Of a DNA stretch of 64,000 bases, positions 26,478 through 34,986 are shown piece after piece. The stretch lies in IMG/VR virus record IMGVR_UViG_3300001041_000017, positions 16,058 to 80,057 of that record. The stretch is one strand, 5' to 3'. The first letter of the stretch is position 1. Each line of letters begins with the position of its first letter. A program made the position numbers and the translations under genes. The stretch is from a virus. The notes beneath the pieces are model-generated. The model did not search any database. It saw only the letters and a list, made by a program, of their open reading frames with translations, and was not told the origin of the DNA.

Positions 26478-29400
26478 TTGGCGACAGTAGGGCAACAGTT
26501 ATTATCTCCAGAAACAGGATGGACGAGAGTAAACGACACTGATAGTAGACTTGTATATAGTAGTGGATGGTTATTGGACGCATCTGTTTCTGGCTCGTAT
26601 AGAGGAAATTATCACTATACGAATTTGGTTAATGCAACAATGTCCTTTTCTTTCAACGGAACAGGTTTGAGATTTGTAGGAGCAATACATCCTAATAGAA
26701 GCAATAATATCACAGTAATTATTGATGGAATATCTTATCCTTCAAGTGAATACGGTAGTTCGTATCAATTACAAACGCTATGGTTTGAAAAAATAGATCT
26801 ATCTGATACAAGACATGATGTTGTACTGAAATTAAATAATAATGCATATTTAGATCTGGATGCTATAGATATCTATACCCCTCCAAAAACAACTTTAGCA
26901 AATTGTATGTCTCTTGGAGATAAAATAATTTGTAAATACACTGCTACTTCAAATTCTTTTGGAGTTTTCAGCCAGTTAGGAGTTTCTACAGCAAGTTTAC
27001 TTCCAGCAAGTGCCGTATCTAATCCTGATGGAAGCTTTTTTCTAACATTAGTAGGATGGGACAGTTTAGGTAGAAAGAAATTTGTAGCTGACAGAAATAT
27101 TCAATCTTCTATTAGTTGGGATACTTTAAATACTTCTGGAGTTTCTTCAGCTAGTGGAGTCCCTGTTAAAATAGATTCGTTAACAGACGTAATAGTTCGA
27201 CTACCATCCGGGGGATGGGACAATAGTAGTAAGGAAAATGAATGGGATAAGTACATAACAGAAAGTACACTTGGAGGATTAATAGTTCCAGGAGATATTG
27301 TATTCTGGAATTTAGGTTCGTTTTATTGTATAACATCTTCAAGAAGAAATATATCTGAATCTTTACCGAATTATATATCTATTAGAGGGTATGGTAGTGC
27401 AGGATATAGAGATGCTTGTAGAACTGACGAAGTTAATGCAATATTTGGATTTAGACCTCTATTTATTGATAATTCACCACTGGGTTTTGATATAGTTTCA
27501 GTTTCTACTTTATCAGATATAACAGTAGCAAACGGAACAGACTTAACTTCTATAATACTACCAACAGTTGTTACAGTCATACTTAGTAATGATACAGCAC
27601 AAGAATTAGCTGTAATATGGAATACTAGCAGCTATAATAAAAATATAGCCGGATCATGTACTTTTGTTGGTGAATTAGCATTAATAGAAGAGGTATTAAA
27701 TCCTAGCAATATAACTGCAAGTATAAATATAATAGTTTTAGCTGCTAATATTACATCCATTCAAAGTATCTTTGAATCAAACATATTTGTCAAATACGGA
27801 ACAGACATAAACTCCTTGGGATTACTACAATCAACAGATGTTTTATTAAGTAATGGTTTAACATCTACATTACAAATAGTTTGGAATAGTAATCCTACTT
27901 ATAATCCAGAAACAGCCGGAAATTATGTTTTCACAGGAATATTAATCTTACCGGAAGGAATAGCTAATCCTAGTAATTTAAAAATAACAATAACAGTAAC
28001 AGTAAAACCTCTTGGAATAACTATTCAAACTTCAACAGGAATAATAAGAGTAGCAAAAGAAAAAGAAATAACTTCACAACTAGGAATATTTTCACCCAGA
28101 ATATTTAAAGGAATTACTTCTGGTGTAAGTATTGAGTTAGTGAAAGGTCCAAGATATTACTGTGAAAGATCTACATATATTTCTTCTAGTGAAAGATTAC
28201 TGAACTTCAATTCAGACGATATATTAAAAATAGGGTCAGGAAATCATAGCTTATTCAAAATACCTCTGAACAAAAGTTTGGGGTACATATCAAAAGCACT
28301 ACTAAAATTAAATGTAAAAACAATAGTAAATAATTTAGATATACCAGGAAGAATCAGTATCTATAGAATCAACAACTTAACAGACTGGAATGAAGAAACC
28401 GTAACTTATAACAGTGGAATATCTTATGATACCTCTAATGTTTTAAACATATTTTTTGAGAATGAACAGCCTGGAGAAGTAGTTATTGATATAACTCAGA
28501 TAATTAAAAATATTGACAATAGCGATAATGATTTTGGCTTCGCTATTTACTCTAGCGACATTTATTTAGAAATTGATAAATCAGAAATAGTTATGAATAC
28601 AGAGGTTATTCCTACTGAGATAGATTTTCCTAGTCAAATATATCCCAATCTAGTTTATCTAAAATGGAAAGATGTAAGAGTCCCTTTTGGAACATTTACA
28701 AAAACCTACGTATTAAGAAGCAAGACAGAATTATTAGATTTTGATGCTAGTAAGGTTATTTTTGAAACAAATAATATAAACGAAACAGAATATACAGACG
28801 ATAATCCTCCCGAAAAAGATACTCATTATTATTACTATGTATATATAGAACAGCCAGAATTGAATTATTATTTCAGAGAAAACGCTGTATCAGCAGTAGT
28901 AAAAGAATTTGTTTCAGAATCAGATGATTGTTCTGCTGAAACGAACTTTACAATAAGCCCAGAAACGACAGAAATTATTTCTGGTAAAATTAAACCCAAA
29001 GAAGGTAGTTCTTCTATTGTTGTTTTTAATTATGAGAATTTTGATTGGGAAGAGTTTAATCATTTACTAATAGAATGTTCAAAAGATTGTAGATTTTTGA
29101 TAAATACAGAATCAAATCTTTGGTTCAAATATACTTATGGTATTTTTGTAGAAACAGATGAAATTATAAATGGGAATACTTCAGACGAATTAAACAATAT
29201 GTTCTATGAGGACTGGAATAAGTCTTGGATTTTTAATAAGTTGAATATTAAGATATTTATACCGGAGAACGGTTTCTTGGATAGAATAAATATAAGTTAT
29301 AGAAAGAACAGAGAAATAGTTTTAGAAAAAGGATCTCCTGAAATATATTTGCCAATACCAAAAAATAATTTCAGATATATTCTTCAGCTAGATAATTCTT

Positions 29401-29837
29401 ATGAATTGTGGATTATGAAAGGTCTAAGCTTTGATGATGTTCAGACTGATTATGATTTTTATACCGGTCCAGACAAAGTTAAAATAAGACCTCTAGATGC
29501 CGGAAATCTTATTGGTAAATTATATTCAAATATTTATCCTGTTGAATTGATTAACTCATATACAAACAGTAACTTTAATATCAGATTGATAGTATCACAA
29601 AATGGAATTGCAGCTAAAAAAGTAGGAGACTATTGTTTGTTAAATGATTCAGAAATAGAGGATCAAAAAACCAAAATAGAGTTAAGTCTAAGTGGTGAGA
29701 ATTTCAGACCTCAGTATCCTCTAAATGTAGTTTTATTTTCTGGAGAGAAAAAGAATTTCTATGTGAGAATATACCCGACAGAATTAGTTTCTGGTAATTC
29801 TCAATTTCAAATACAAGCATTTTTGGAACCTATATAA
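26478..29837 (+). CDS. Giant multi-domain tail fibre/adhesin
   Basis: 1119 residues from TTG 26478 (GGTGGTGAT upstream). Modules in order: a galactose-binding-like domain (residues about 10-135; GLRFVGAIHPN, VIIDGISYPSS); a lectin-like NEWDKYI/FGFRPLF module (140-335); two Ig-like repeats of the 'AVIWN--SYNKNIAGSCTF' and 'IVWNSNPTYNPETAGNYVF' type (340-510); a DNRLRE-type carbohydrate-binding beta sandwich (about 550-700; ALLKLNVKTI, ISIYRINNLTDWNEETV); a fibronectin-like stretch (VYLKWKDVRVPFGTF); and a beta-rich end. Likely a receptor-binding fibre with stacked binding modules. Confidence 0.65.
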   Translation: MATVGQQLLSPETGWTRVNDTDSRLVYSSGWLLDASVSGSYRGNYHYTNLVNATMSFSFNGTGLRFVGAIHPNRSNNITVIIDGISYPSSEYGSSYQLQTLWFEKIDLSDTRHDVVLKLNNNAYLDLDAIDIYTPPKTTLANCMSLGDKIICKYTATSNSFGVFSQLGVSTASLLPASAVSNPDGSFFLTLVGWDSLGRKKFVADRNIQSSISWDTLNTSGVSSASGVPVKIDSLTDVIVRLPSGGWDNSSKENEWDKYITESTLGGLIVPGDIVFWNLGSFYCITSSRRNISESLPNYISIRGYGSAGYRDACRTDEVNAIFGFRPLFIDNSPLGFDIVSVSTLSDITVANGTDLTSIILPTVVTVILSNDTAQELAVIWNTSSYNKNIAGSCTFVGELALIEEVLNPSNITASINIIVLAANITSIQSIFESNIFVKYGTDINSLGLLQSTDVLLSNGLTSTLQIVWNSNPTYNPETAGNYVFTGILILPEGIANPSNLKITITVTVKPLGITIQTSTGIIRVAKEKEITSQLGIFSPRIFKGITSGVSIELVKGPRYYCERSTYISSSERLLNFNSDDILKIGSGNHSLFKIPLNKSLGYISKALLKLNVKTIVNNLDIPGRISIYRINNLTDWNEETVTYNSGISYDTSNVLNIFFENEQPGEVVIDITQIIKNIDNSDNDFGFAIYSSDIYLEIDKSEIVMNTEVIPTEIDFPSQIYPNLVYLKWKDVRVPFGTFTKTYVLRSKTELLDFDASKVIFETNNINETEYTDDNPPEKDTHYYYYVYIEQPELNYYFRENAVSAVVKEFVSESDDCSAETNFTISPETTEIISGKIKPKEGSSSIVVFNYENFDWEEFNHLLIECSKDCRFLINTESNLWFKYTYGIFVETDEIINGNTSDELNNMFYEDWNKSWIFNKLNIKIFIPENGFLDRINISYRKNREIVLEKGSPEIYLPIPKNNFRYILQLDNSYELWIMKGLSFDDVQTDYDFYTGPDKVKIRPLDAGNLIGKLYSNIYPVELINSYTNSNFNIRLIVSQNGIAAKKVGDYCLLNDSEIEDQKTKIELSLSGENFRPQYPLNVVLFSGEKKNFYVRIYPTELVSGNSQFQIQAFLEPI

Positions 29838-32132
29838 ATGGCTATATATGAATCTTTATCAACAGCAGGAATAAGGATTAAAGAAAGTCATTTATCAGAA
29901 AATTCTCAGGCAGAAATTAGAAACGTCACTACTATGGACGTTTCTTTTTCTGTTCCTTTTGGATTAGATTCAAATACAAAAGGGTCTACTGGATTCATAA
30001 AAGAAAGACTAGAAACAATCTCCAAAGCTTTACTTGATATGACCAATCATAAAACTCATTCATCTTCTTTTATTTCCTACAAAAATAAATTTCCTAGTTG
30101 GGCAAGAATCGTAGGAATGACGGAAATGGATCTAAATTATAACTTGATCCAATTTCCTGTTTATAAAATTAATAGTTATATAACAAAAGATGCTTTCGTA
30201 AGACAATCAAGGCCTAGAAGTAATTACGGATACTATGAAAATATGTCTTTGGGACAATCTCTTGATGGAGAATATGTTGTCTTACTACAAGCTGACGTAT
30301 CTCAGATTTTAGATTTAGATTTAGAGAGAGAATCTTTAGAGATAAGGAAAGCACATCTCTTTTTATACTTTCCAATGTTTGATAGCTATTTAGAAAAACC
30401 AGAAGTTGAAGTTTATGAAATAGATAGAGACTGGCAAGAAAATAGTGTTACTTGGGCTGAAAGTTTAGCTTTCAACTTAACCTATGTCTTCAACTTCAAC
30501 ATAGTATCTCAGGTTAATAGGGTTAATATTTTAGACTATCTAAAAGATCTGAAAAGTAGAGGAAAGACAGTAGTAAATATTTTATTAAAAACAAAAGTAA
30601 ATAAAACTTTTTCAATATCAGCTAAAGAAACAGAAGATCTTATTATTTCTCCAAAAATAGAATTTGAGTTTAGAGATTTCTTGGAACCTATTTTTTATGG
30701 TTCAAAAAATAAAGTGGGAACATCGGTGATAAGGAGGAAGGATAAACTTGATTTAGAATATTGCACATCAAGAATAATTTCAGAATATCAGAGAGATTCA
30801 GAAGATATTTCTGGAACAGCATTACTAAAAGAATTGAGAGGAGATTCAGATCTTTCTTCTCAGATAAGTCTATCAAATTACGATGGTTCTACGGTTGTTT
30901 CTATGGCCGGAATCAGGCTATCAAATAAGATTTGCACAGTAAATATAGTAGTCTCTTCAAGAATACCTTCTGGGGCTATTATAACGTCTAAAACAAATTA
31001 CAATATGAATTCCTTTGCCGGAATTAGAGGTTCTAATAAAATTTCTACAGCTAAATTGAAAAGCTCTAATAGTATTCATGGGGCAGCCTTTATAAGAGAA
31101 AGAGAAAAGGATGAAATAATTTCAGGAATAAAAATAGTAGGACAATTAAATCAAAAAATTTCTACAGCTAAATTTAGATATTTCTCTGGAATGATTTCAG
31201 ATGCAAGAATCAGAGTAAAAACTAATTCTGACGAAACATCAAATTTGGTTGTTAGGAGATCTTCTAAGCAAGACACTCTAAGTATGGCAAAAATAATTTA
31301 TATTGAAAATATGAATAGCGAAGCCGTTATAAGGGCTATAAAAAACTATGATTTTAATGGGAAAGGTTTTATTTATGCTGAAGTCCTTAATTCAATAAAT
31401 TCTAATGCAATCATTAGACGTAAGGATTTTAAAGACATAACTTCATCCTCTTCTCTTAAAGTAATAAGTAATAAAGAATCAAATGGTTTTATTAGAATTT
31501 CAGAAACAAAAAACGAAAAAAGTTCAGCAATTATTCGGAGAGAAGAACAAAAAGATATAATTTCTGAGTCTATATTGAAGCAAATTTTAGAAACAAATTC
31601 AACAGCAGAAATAAGAGGTTTTAATTATCATAATGAATTTAGTTCTGCTGAAATAAGAATCGAAGAAAGAAAAGATTTAATTTCAGAAACCACTTTAAAA
31701 ATATTCCTGGATGGAAATTCTACAGCCAAATTAGTTTATCCGGCTGACGAAGATTATTTTGGAAATTCAATTATTAGAAGAAAAGATTCTTCTGAAGAAG
31801 AATGTATAGCTACAATTTCAGTACAAAAGTTTTCTGATAGAGCAGGTAAAGTAAAAATAACAATCATAAACCAATTTAATTCTAATGATATTCCAGCACA
31901 AGCATTTATAAGAGTAGATACTTTTAATAGCGATATAATTTCTGGTATGAAAATAAGACAAGAGGATTTATTGGATACTGTTTCAAATGTTATTATAAGA
32001 TCTCAAGAGTCTAGAGAAATCAAGGGATCTGTTATAATTATGGCGAAAAGACACTGGATACCGAATAGGCAAGGTTACGACATTTTTAGTTTTGAAGACA
32101 GAAAACTGCCTAGACAATATAAATATAAATAG
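29838..32132 (+). CDS. DNRLRE-domain fibre protein with degenerate tandem repeats
   Basis: 764 residues, ATG directly after the preceding stop. Residues about 110-280 form a second DNRLRE-like domain (KDAFVRQSRPRSNYG, EVEVYEIDRDWQENSVTW). From residue about 295 to 740 the protein is built of loosely conserved units of about 20 residues with an 'A-IRR---KD--S' core (for example TSVIRRKDKLD, SSAIIRREEQKD, NSIIRRKDSSEEE), probably a long beta-solenoid-like shaft. It ends with a short basic tail (DRKLPRQYKYK). Last gene of the tail module before lysis genes. Confidence 0.6.
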   Translation: MAIYESLSTAGIRIKESHLSENSQAEIRNVTTMDVSFSVPFGLDSNTKGSTGFIKERLETISKALLDMTNHKTHSSSFISYKNKFPSWARIVGMTEMDLNYNLIQFPVYKINSYITKDAFVRQSRPRSNYGYYENMSLGQSLDGEYVVLLQADVSQILDLDLERESLEIRKAHLFLYFPMFDSYLEKPEVEVYEIDRDWQENSVTWAESLAFNLTYVFNFNIVSQVNRVNILDYLKDLKSRGKTVVNILLKTKVNKTFSISAKETEDLIISPKIEFEFRDFLEPIFYGSKNKVGTSVIRRKDKLDLEYCTSRIISEYQRDSEDISGTALLKELRGDSDLSSQISLSNYDGSTVVSMAGIRLSNKICTVNIVVSSRIPSGAIITSKTNYNMNSFAGIRGSNKISTAKLKSSNSIHGAAFIREREKDEIISGIKIVGQLNQKISTAKFRYFSGMISDARIRVKTNSDETSNLVVRRSSKQDTLSMAKIIYIENMNSEAVIRAIKNYDFNGKGFIYAEVLNSINSNAIIRRKDFKDITSSSSLKVISNKESNGFIRISETKNEKSSAIIRREEQKDIISESILKQILETNSTAEIRGFNYHNEFSSAEIRIEERKDLISETTLKIFLDGNSTAKLVYPADEDYFGNSIIRRKDSSEEECIATISVQKFSDRAGKVKITIINQFNSNDIPAQAFIRVDTFNSDIISGMKIRQEDLLDTVSNVIIRSQESREIKGSVIIMAKRHWIPNRQGYDIFSFEDRKLPRQYKYK

Positions 32133-32152
32133 ATTAGAGAAGAGGGATTATA

Positions 32153-32527
32153 ATGTCTAGTGAAGAAGTGATTTTAAAAACCTTTCTCCAGCAATATCAG
32201 CAATCTCTTGATATGTTTGGAGATAACTTTAAACGAGTTCACGAAAGGTTGGACGACATGGTTAACAAACAGTTTGTCCCTCTTAGTCAATGTGAAAAGT
32301 ATAGGGGAACTTGTTCTTTCGAAAAAGGTATTACAGAATTGAAAAATGATTTCAATAGTGAGTTAGATGAAATTAAGACGAATGTAAAAACAATGCAAGA
32401 AGAAATATCAAAAAAGGTTTCAGAAATAAAAGTAGGTTGGCCTCCTTGGATTACAATAACAACTAATATTTTATCAACACTACTAACAGCATTGATTATT
32501 TATATTTTAACTACAAAAGGGCATTAG
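32153..32527 (+). CDS. XhlA-like lysis accessory/membrane-anchored coiled coil
   Basis: 124 residues. A soluble coiled coil (residues about 5-90) is followed by a Pro/Trp turn and one C-terminal membrane segment (ITTNILSTLLTALIIYIL). This architecture and the place just before the holin resemble the XhlA/haemolysin-like proteins of Bacillus phages, which assist the holin. Two cysteines (CEKYRGTC) in the coil are unusual. Confidence is moderate because the call depends on topology. Confidence 0.55.
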   Translation: MSSEEVILKTFLQQYQQSLDMFGDNFKRVHERLDDMVNKQFVPLSQCEKYRGTCSFEKGITELKNDFNSELDEIKTNVKTMQEEISKKVSEIKVGWPPWITITTNILSTLLTALIIYILTTKGH

Positions 32528-32539
32528 GGGGTTTGTTTA

Positions 32540-32866
32540 ATGGAGAACTTACTTTTAAACTCAAAAATATCAGTATCAACAGTAATAGTATTTTTAAATG
32601 CTTTAGGATATTTATTCAGATTTCATACCAACAAATTAAATAACAAATATATACCTTGGGTTATGGCTGGGATAGGTGTAATTGTTGGTTTGTTATCTTT
32701 TAGAACGATAGACGGGGCTGTGGAAGGGATGGTGATGGGATTGGCCTCTGTTGGTATTCATGGTCTTAGAAGTGGTATTGTTTTTGAAAGTACCACAAAA
32801 GAAATTGTAGCAGAAAAACCTAAAGAAGAAATTAGAACTACAAAAGTTATTGATGATCAAAATTAA
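32540..32866 (+). CDS. Holin
   Basis: 108 residues with AGGGGG upstream. Membrane segments are visible at residues about 9-27 (VSTVIVFLNALGYLF) and 38-55 (YIPWVMAGIGVIVGLLSF), followed by a Gly-rich amphipathic segment and a charged cytoplasmic tail. This matches the A118-like class of phage holins that make the lysis hole in the cytoplasmic membrane. It is the last gene of the late transcript, before double hairpins. Confidence 0.7.
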   Translation: MENLLLNSKISVSTVIVFLNALGYLFRFHTNKLNNKYIPWVMAGIGVIVGLLSFRTIDGAVEGMVMGLASVGIHGLRSGIVFESTTKEIVAEKPKEEIRTTKVIDDQN

Positions 32867-32920
32867 AGTTGATTTTCTTTTAGAGTTACTATATATTTAT
32901 ATTTAAGATTCAAACCAATA

Positions 32921-32988
32921 CAGAATTTCTTATTATGGAGATTAGAAATTCTGGGGAGAACAGTTTTGCACAACTGTTCTCTTTTTTT
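32921..32988 (+). terminator. Tandem hairpins closing the late operon
   Basis: The first is a 10-bp perfect stem (CAGAATTTCT at 32921-32930 with AGAAATTCTG at 32944-32953). The second is a 10-bp perfect stem (GAGAACAGTT at 32956-32965 with AACTGTTCTC at 32972-32981) followed by seven T. The second is a textbook terminator; the first may add efficiency or be a processing site. Confidence 0.85.
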
Positions 32989-33034
32989 ATTTGTAAAAGT
33001 ATTTAGATATAATAATAGTTAGGAATATTTAAAA

Positions 33035-33050
33035 TGTTCTACGTGGAACA
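33035..33050. promoter_or_regulatory. parS-like 16-bp imperfect palindrome
   Basis: TGTTCTACGTGGAACA fits the bacterial ParB-binding parS consensus TGTTNCACGTGNAACA at all fixed positions except one (T for C at the sixth base). It lies in the gap between the late terminator and the early helicase gene. It could instead be an operator for another dyad-binding regulator. Confidence 0.4.
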
Positions 33051-33090
33051 ATTACTTTGTTATAGAAGATAATTTGAGGAAGTGATTTAT

Positions 33091-34527
33091 TTGATAGAGT
33101 TAATCATTAAGGATAAAATCAAAATACCCTTAAAAAGTCTTTCAAAGACCTTAATCAAAGAATTGAAAGATATGTTTACTATGAAGAACCCTACATATTA
33201 CAAAATGAGAGCTGCCGGATTTAGACCTACTGAAAATCAGTACATAAGAACTTTTGAGATTGATAAAAAATTCATATCTTTACCCAGAGGCTCCTTCCAG
33301 GAAATACTTAATATTTTTGAAAGAGAAAAGTTGAAGTTTAAAATAATTGATCAGCGAATAGTCAAACCTTTTAAGTTTAAGTCAACTATTAAACTAAAAG
33401 AGTATCAACTAGAACCAGTTAACGAGGCTGTAAAAGCTGAACAAGGAATCATTAAGGGTGTTTGTTCAAGCGGAAAAACAATAATGTTAATTCAAACTAT
33501 GGTTCAACTTGGTCAGAGAACTTTGATTATTGTTCCGACTAAAAAATTACAGGATCAATGGGTTAAGAATTTGAAGGGTTTAATATCAACTTCTGAATCA
33601 ACGACAACGCCCCTGATAGCCTCTTACGGAGGAGGCAAGAAGGAGATAGGAATAGTTACTGTTGGAATCATAAATAGTGTCTCTAAAGACGTTAAAAAAC
33701 TATCCGATATTTTTGGAACTGTTATTGGTGATGAGATACATCGAGCAGCAGCTCCAATGTTTCTAAACATAGTAAATCATATGAAAGCAAAATATAGGAT
33801 AGGTGGTACAGCTACTCCCTACAGAAAAGATGGAAAGCAATTCTTAATGTTTCAAACATTTGGACCGGTTGTAGCCTCAGTAGAAGATTCAGACCTGGAG
33901 GAAGCCGGAGATGCAATGGAGGTAGAAATAAGAGTAATCCCAACAGATTTTTATTACGATCCCAAAGAAATAGGTGAAGAATACGAAAGAATAGATTATA
34001 ATGAATTTCTGAATCAGATTGTTAACGATGAAGAAAGAAACCAATTAATTTTTAGATTTCTAAAGAAAGAATATGATAAAGGAAATTACTCTATTCTTCT
34101 GGCTGATAGATTAGAATTCTGCCATAATTGGAAAGAAGAATTGAAGAAACAAGGAATTAAAGCTAAACTAGCAATCGGAGGTCTTGAAGAAGAATATAAA
34201 TTAGCACAGAGATTGATTGAGAAGGGTAAACTAAGGGTTCTAATTGGCACGGCAGTAGCAGACGAGGGGTTAGACATAAGTCAGCTTAATAGGGGCTTTA
34301 TTTGTACCCCTACAGTTAACAATAAGAGAAGGATAGTTCAACAGGCCGGACGTATGAAGCGGAGACATCCAGGTAAAGTTGATGCTATATGTTATTACGT
34401 CTGGGACAAGAATGTTTTTGATGATTCAGTTCTGGATAAATTAAAAAGTTATTTCAAGACTGTTAAAGTTTTTTCTTTAGGCAAGTGGTATTCGGTGAGA
34501 AATTATAAAAAGATTTTGATATATTAA
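33091..34527 (+). CDS. SF2 DNA/RNA helicase (RAD25/UvsW-like)
   Basis: About 478 residues from TTG 33091 (GAGGAAGTGA upstream; GTG 33082 falls in the binding site). Helicase motifs are all present: Walker A GVCSSGKT (residues 123-130), motif II DEIH, motif III TATP, and motif VI QQAGRMKRR. The architecture resembles phage UvsW and XPB-like helicases, which remodel branched DNA or R-loops and can control origin use. First gene of the replication module, downstream of the late terminator. Confidence 0.85.
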   Translation: MIELIIKDKIKIPLKSLSKTLIKELKDMFTMKNPTYYKMRAAGFRPTENQYIRTFEIDKKFISLPRGSFQEILNIFEREKLKFKIIDQRIVKPFKFKSTIKLKEYQLEPVNEAVKAEQGIIKGVCSSGKTIMLIQTMVQLGQRTLIIVPTKKLQDQWVKNLKGLISTSESTTTPLIASYGGGKKEIGIVTVGIINSVSKDVKKLSDIFGTVIGDEIHRAAAPMFLNIVNHMKAKYRIGGTATPYRKDGKQFLMFQTFGPVVASVEDSDLEEAGDAMEVEIRVIPTDFYYDPKEIGEEYERIDYNEFLNQIVNDEERNQLIFRFLKKEYDKGNYSILLADRLEFCHNWKEELKKQGIKAKLAIGGLEEEYKLAQRLIEKGKLRVLIGTAVADEGLDISQLNRGFICTPTVNNKRRIVQQAGRMKRRHPGKVDAICYYVWDKNVFDDSVLDKLKSYFKTVKVFSLGKWYSVRNYKKILIY

Positions 34528-34630
34528 AAGAAGGAAGATTATTGGCATGATCATTCCCGTCCTCCTTTCTTTTAATATATCTCTTATGGAAAACTTCTGA
34601 GACTTGATAAACCTCAGAAGTTATTTTTTT
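34521..34630 (+). terminator. Two successive hairpin terminators
   Basis: The first stem pairs ATATTAAAAGAAGGA (34521-34535) with TCCTTTCTTTTAATAT (34563-34578), one bulged base, and contains the helicase stop codon. The second is a 10-bp perfect stem (AACTTCTGAG at 34592-34601 with CTCAGAAGTT at 34613-34622) followed by ATTTTTTT. Confidence 0.75.
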
Positions 34631-34710
34631 CTGGTTTAAAGACGAATAACAGATTTAAGTTTTCCATACTTCCGTTAAACTTATAGAAGAACAATTAAGG
34701 AGTGATTTTA

Positions 34711-34977
34711 TTGAATTATATTGAAGACCCTTTTTTATCTATGAAATCTAAAGGAGTATTGGACTGTATTATTTTATTAAGAAAAAAAGGAGAAATAATA
34801 AGTGTTTCTAATATTGGAAACATGGGAACAGATAAAAAGACATCTGTTAGAACATCTATAAAAGAATTAATTGATAATGAGTATATTTATAAAGAAAGAG
34901 CCAAAACAGAAGACGGAAGATATTCTGGTTGGAATTATTATTTAACATCAAAATGTTATCCTAAAAAGAAAAAATAG
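34711..34977 (+). CDS. Small winged-helix DNA-binding protein
   Basis: About 88 residues from TTG 34711 with AAGGAGTGA upstream. Almost the whole chain is one winged helix: SMKSKGVLDCIILLR, a recognition-helix region DKKTSVRTSIKELIDNEYIY, and the wing ERAKTEDGRYSGWNYYL. The pattern is that of the N-terminal domain of phage replisome organisers. It may be an accessory to the larger initiator that follows with one-codon spacing, or a regulator. Confidence 0.65.
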   Translation: MNYIEDPFLSMKSKGVLDCIILLRKKGEIISVSNIGNMGTDKKTSVRTSIKELIDNEYIYKERAKTEDGRYSGWNYYLTSKCYPKKKK

Positions 34978-34986
34978 GTGAAATAT

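Noticed and set aside
25793-29837. Diversity-generating retroelement targets in the lectin-like fibre domains
   Set aside because: No reverse transcriptase, template repeat or matching variable repeat was seen in the window.
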